Part shown: one piece after another, positions 59,744-64,000 of the stretch | Layout: each line of letters starts with the position of its first letter | Numbering within the stretch: the stretch's first letter is position 1 | From: Marsupella aquatica | Lineage: Eukaryota; Marchantiophyta | NCBI GenBank assembly: GCA_973895155.1 | Contig: OZ316898.1 | Coordinates: 4,712,001-4,776,000, forward strand | Length of the DNA: 64,000 nucleotides | Direction: 5' to 3' | Made by a program: the position numbers and the translations under genes | Notes under the pieces: generated by a model | What the model saw: only the letters and a program-made list of their open reading frames with translations | The model's database searches: none | What the model was told of the DNA's origin: nothing

Positions 59744-61513
59744 TCAAGGCGGGCCTATTGCATTAAACAAGTCAAGTAACTGCAAGGTCTGCACAACATT
59801 CGAGAGAGGTCCTCAGTTTGCAATTATATATAAAAATGTAGAGCAGGAAAATAGGAAGTCAATAAGCAGCAAACTACCGAAGGCTAATAAGATTCGATCA
59901 CACGAGTTGCGAGTCCGAAGTGAAACTGCAGAACTTAATGAGTAGTCACGTATCTTTCCTCTTTGAGGAGACTACCGGACAACCTTACCTCTGGAACAGA
60001 CAGTTGAAGACGAAATTTCGGGCCGTCATAATGATGAAGAATGGGCCTGAAGGCTTCCTCTTGTAAGGGCTTGCAGAGTCTCCGAACTCGGATTCGAACC
60101 TGGACGCAGAGCTCATGTTAGCTTGGTATCCACCGGAGGTGAGCGCTAGAATAAGGTCAAGAGAAGTCAACTGGGTTTCGCTGGTACGAGCATCAACCTT
60201 TCTACTATATTAAATCTCCTTATCTGTATGACAGGTTCATTCTAACCCAGGAACGTGCTCATTGAAAATTTGGAGATTCTTAAGATTGTGTCAAGAAAGC
60301 CTAAGGATGGTCTTCCCATAAAGATCGGAAAGAAAGAGGTAGAGAAGGGTCATGATTCTCGCGATGAGGAGAATTTCGACGTACCTGAGCTGGAAATCTC
60401 GACTCGCCTCGGCATTTCTTGTCTTCCCACGCAGTCGGGTCTATATTCGAACCTCCAAAACTAGAAGCCTGACAAGTACCGACGTTGCAACATCAGTATG
60501 CTACCAGAGTGAAGTATGAATACTATCTCTTTAAAAGCCAGCATACGAAGGTGAGATGAGCAATCGACATGCAGTACCTCAAAAATCCCATGTAGCTGAT
60601 GTGTTGTATAATTGTACAAAAACAATGGAAGCCCAGGCTGAATTGCGCGGACCGAGTCGCGATATCTCTGCGGAAGACCTGCATTAAAAGGCAGGAGTTG
60701 GTCAGCTGACAGGAACTTAATTGAAAGTACTGTACAGATTCAATAAACAATTAACGACAAGTGGGGATTCCCGCAATCACGGCCTGGAATCTCCGTGCCG
60801 CGTACACAGAATTGATGCAGGTGACCCAACGCAGATGCCATCCGTGAAACAAGGCTAAACAGAAGGAAAGTGCACATAGACTTTCGGGATTTCTACTCAT
60901 GCTGCACGGCCGAGCGCCATCAAACACGCAACGCGGGAAACCAAGCAATGTCTTCAAGAAGAAGTTCGAGGTCAGCATTCTGAGGCAAATGTCGGAACCC
61001 TGTTGTGGCAATATGGACGAGACCGGCGTAGGCGGTAACGAGTTGAAATGACAATGCACGTACCGAAGAGTTGGCGCTTGAGGTCTTCTTGCATTGTATC
61101 GTTGTTGCAAACGAAAATGTATCCACCGAGAGTTTCGTGGCGTGGGAGCATTTCTGCGGGGGGAAGGGATTTGAAGCGCTTGTCGTGATTGCCGGTCAAT
61201 TGAAAAGGGGCGTTCCCATTGAAAACACCCGTCATCGACCCTCCTTGCTGCTGCTGCTGCTGCTTCTGTTCCGACAATGTTACCTTCTTCTCCGTAGGCG
61301 GTGATTGTTTCGATCCGCCACTTCCACTTTTCCTCTCTCCCCCGTGCCGCTTTTTGGCCTCGGTTGCCCCCTTCGATCCTCGGTCCAAAAATCCTCTTTG
61401 CTCGTCGAAAGGAAAGGGAAGATTGGGGGGAGCTGGGGCCCAATTCTGATCTCCCGGGGTGCCCCCAAAATCCTCCCCGAAGGACCAGAGAGAATATGGA
61501 CTCGCCAGTGGTC
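59744..61513 (-). CDS. DCD-domain protein (N-rich protein / B2 type), 5 exons seen, 5' end unresolved
   Basis: Plant-specific Development and Cell Death domain protein of the NRP/B2 group, linked in other plants to ER or osmotic stress and cell death. Exons 5' to 3' on the minus strand: 61513-61064, 60678-60578, 60468-60385, 60099-59989 and 59788-59744. All join in frame. The DCD domain is complete: LGGYIFVCNNDTMQEDLKRQ, LPQRYRDSVRAIQPGLPLFL, QLHGIFEASSFGGSNIDPTA, GESRFPAQVRIRVRRLC, RPILHHYDGPKFRLQLSVPE and TLQLLDLFNAIGPP, stop. Upstream are NHDKRFKSLPPAE, a Gln run (six Q) and SLWSFGEDFGG, like the family N-terminus. The first in-frame ATG seen is at 61235 (MTGVFNGNAP), but the frame is open and family-like to a possible acceptor at 61514. 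A further 5' exon carrying the true start is likely; I did not find it. Confidence 0.92.
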
Positions 61514-63635
61514 CTGAGTGATTAATTCCCTTACCAAGATATTAAATAAAAGCTGTTGTTTTACACCAAACCCTCCTCTTGCGCTCTTCTTCGTGACGAC
61601 TATGATGAAACTATTTCTATGAGATTGAGGAACGAAGGTCAGCCCTGGAAAAGCTGAGGACTTGTCTGCTTTTGTTGGTATAATATTCATTTAAAACTTA
61701 CACATAGAGGGCCACAGCCTGCCTGCAATCGTTCCGAAATATTTCACAGACACCGATGCGTCCGACCTACGTCTTCTGACTTTGTCACACGTAAGCCTGT
61801 ATGTCGATCTACTTGCACTGCACACCTCGCGATTGCGGACGTCGTCTTTCGTCCCGGTAGTAACTGAAGTCTGTAGTCCAACCTGTGCTAATGGCGATTG
61901 ACCGTTCCTAAAATCGCCGTTTGATTGCCCACCAGTCTGCCCATGCCCGTACTGCTCAATGAAATAAGAACAGTAAGATTACCAAGCTCGACTAATCCAA
62001 GTGTCTTGAGTGAGAATGATGAGCTCCTTCCGACACCAAATCACACGTCGTGAAGGACAGTCCTCCAAAGCTAGTGTAGTCCTTGGTCGGTCACAATGTT
62101 AAGATACTGACACCGCTGCCGTAAGAAAAGTTTCTTTCCGAAAGCCCAGACAGACCATAAAATGACGTGCCTTCAGGATCGCGAAGGAAAATAAAGGCTA
62201 GTTTTGTTCACCATACAAAGCTGCATTCGAAACCATAAAAAAAGCGCTAAAGAAACCTGCAACGCAAAGAACGACGGTATGTCAATCTGGGGCCGAGAAA
62301 CTAACTCTGAAACATCGAGAGGGAACCAAATGTATGAAGAATACTGACACTTTCATAATGCTGTAAACCCTGGCAGGAAACGAACAGAGGAAGCGATAAA
62401 ACATCCCGGGAGTGAAACAATAAACCACACCTGGTGACACGAGAAGCTTAGAAACTCTAAAATTCTGTCAGTCGACAGAAAAATGTCACAGCAGAAGACA
62501 AAATGCACATTACGAAGAGCGAGGGGAATGGAAGAAAAGGTGCCGCTTTACCGAGCTGGAGGTGAGAACACAGCGGTGAACAAGAAAAGTGTAGAGCGAC
62601 CCGAAAGACAGAAGATGAACGCGGGTCAAGTGCGACAGAAGAACAACTTTGCGAGACGTAAGGAGAAAGGAAATGAGGTACAGAACTTCGGTCACAAGGT
62701 CACAGAGGCGTTGCACGAAAGTAAGAAGGATCTAGAAAAAAATTAAAAAGTAAGAACGGAAATTAGAGGCTCCTCGGTGCATACACTAGATGGAGTTCCC
62801 GACGTATTAAAAATCAGAAAAGAAATCCCAGATCCAGACTTGTAACAGATCTCAATGACAGTGGTGAGAGCGAAGGAAAACTGAGGCACATAGAGAAATG
62901 CCTGCGGGCAAGTAGGAGGAAAGGAGGGAACAAGAGGAGCCGCCAAATGTTCCACAGTAGCGATAACCCCTAGCGTCCTTGGCGCATGCTTTGAGCCGCC
63001 GCAATAGCAAACCGAAGTGGTGAAAGCAATGAAGATATCGTTCTATCCACCATGCAACACTGCGAGACCACCGACGACACTCACTTCTATCCTATCCTTT
63101 CCTTGCCTCCTCTATGCTTCCTTGTTAAAGTTCGTTTGCTAGTATCCGTCTTCGCTTGCATGGCTGTCATTCAGAGCATGATACTCACTGTTTCATGAAT
63201 ACAGGATTTGCTGATCACGTAATCTTCCGTAAACTTCACAGAAAAAGTAACATCATGCGCTCTATCTCTGCCCCGCTCCTGGCCGCTTCGATCTGTTCGA
63301 ACCTGCTTGCCTGCCACTCCCCGCTCCGCTGAACAAATCGAAGCTCTACTCCTTTCCGCCCCTTCCTTTCTCGTTCCCTTTCCTTGCTTTTCCTTCAGTG
63401 TCTCGTTCGGCCGTTCCACCGCTTTCTAACTCTGCTCGGCTGCCTGATTACTTGCTTGCGACTCCAGCTCTAAGGCGCACCTACCGACTCGATCAACCAA
63501 CACAGCTCCCTGGAACTTTCCGACCACACTCGCCAAACTTACTTCGCAGATACACCTCCTCGTCCTTCCGTTCCTTCCTTTCCTTCCACGATTTTCGACG
63601 ACTCCCTGCGAAACGGAGCTCTGGCAGCGAATCCA

Positions 63636-63735
63636 ACCTTTCAAAGTAAGTCGTCCACGGCGTCCTGTTCCCTCTCGTCTCGACGAGAATCCGTGCTTTC
63701 AAAGTCGTCCACGGCGTCCTGTCACCTCTCCTCCC
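63636..63735. repeat. Two-copy direct repeat, about 53 bp apart
   Basis: TTTCAAAG(TAA)GTCGTCCACGG + CGTCCTGT(T/C)(C/A)CCTCTC occurs twice in succession. The first copy has an extra TAA that creates GTAAGT. Confidence 0.8.
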
Positions 63736-63857
63736 GACGCCGATCTCCCTCGTCTCGCGCAGCGTTCTTCCCTGCTACGACTCGCTCTACTCGGCTCCCA
63801 CTTCGATTGTGATTCACATCGCTCTCTGTGCAAGTTTCGTGCAAGCGATTTTCCTTC

Positions 63858-63897
63858 TTCGCTTCGCTTCGCTTCGCTTCACTTCACTTCGCTCGAT
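63858..63897. repeat. (CTTCG)n pentanucleotide repeat
   Basis: About six to seven copies of CTTCG/CTTCA in the pyrimidine-rich right end. Confidence 0.85.
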
Positions 63898-64000
63898 CGT
63901 TAGCTTCGTTCGCGAGGTAGCCTGTTCTTCGCGCTTCCTGTTTCGCAATAAACACTCACACTCCTTTTTCTGCTTGTTTGCTTTCTTCTTCTTCTCTTGG

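Larger units (their letters stand above)
61514..64000. other. Right-end region without an identified gene
   Basis: The left part probably holds the DCD promoter and its missing 5' exon. 62480-62750 has a Lys/Glu/Arg-rich frame with no family resemblance. 63250-64000 is pyrimidine-rich on the plus strand, with CTTCG repeats and a CTTCTTCTTCTT end. This looks like the 5' leader of a plus-strand gene that begins beyond the window. Confidence 0.45.

Noticed and set aside
60751-61443. A 230-codon minus-strand frame, longer than the DCD frame overlapping it.
   Set aside because: It is a shadow frame. The DCD domain is encoded in another frame and spliced out of this region at 61064.
62483-62746. 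An 87-codon Lys/Arg/Glu-rich plus-strand frame.
   Set aside because: Low-complexity composition, no splice context and no recognised family; probably chance in purine-rich DNA.

Overview
The window is nuclear DNA from a land plant. It holds a plastid-type carboxyl-terminal processing protease, a TPLATE/TSET-complex WD40 subunit, a P-class PPR protein and a DCD-domain protein, all with plant-style multi-exon structures. Most introns are about 70-500 bp and GT-AG. Genes are separated by 3-9 kb of repeat-rich DNA. I cannot fix the lineage from sequence alone; the layout would fit a non-seed plant (bryophyte or lycophyte), but that is inference. Protein identities rest on recognising conserved family sequence, not on a database search.

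Layout: 54-5872 (-) CtpA protease, 12 coding exons. 5873-9926 intergenic with degenerate repeats. 9927-12164 (+) TRAP-beta (SSR2), 4 exons. 12165-15037 intergenic with a hairpin-bearing tandem repeat. 15038-19242 (+) BRCC36 K63-deubiquitinase, 10 exons. 19243-24514 mostly unassigned, with possible unresolved exons near 20.5-21.6 kb. 24515-26341 (+) intronless ABC1/ADCK1-like atypical kinase. 26342-30718 intergenic, ending in a ~107-bp satellite array with alternating monomers. 30719-42541 (+) TWD40-1, 24 coding exons. 42542-47842 intergenic with a decayed Ty1/copia reverse-transcriptase fragment. 47843-50718 (+) PPR protein, 6 exons. 50719-59743 a gene desert packed with minisatellites. 59744-61513 (-) DCD/N-rich-type protein, 5 exons recognised. 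61514-64000 no identified gene; pyrimidine-rich DNA at the right edge looks like the 5' leader of a gene beyond the window.

The genes are independent housekeeping loci and do not form a pathway. CtpA acts in the thylakoid lumen, TRAP-beta in the ER membrane, BRCC36 in ubiquitin signalling, the ABC1 kinase in an organelle, TWD40-1 in clathrin-mediated endocytosis, the PPR protein in organelle RNA metabolism and the DCD protein in stress or cell-death responses.

The most notable observations are two AT-AC (U12-type) introns, in BRCC36 and TWD40-1. Each has an ATATCC 5' site and the same TCCTTAAC branch motif exactly 10 nt before the terminal AC exon boundary. TWD40-1 also has a 169-residue acidic N-terminal extension carrying an NPF motif, a candidate ligand for the EH-domain subunits of the same complex.
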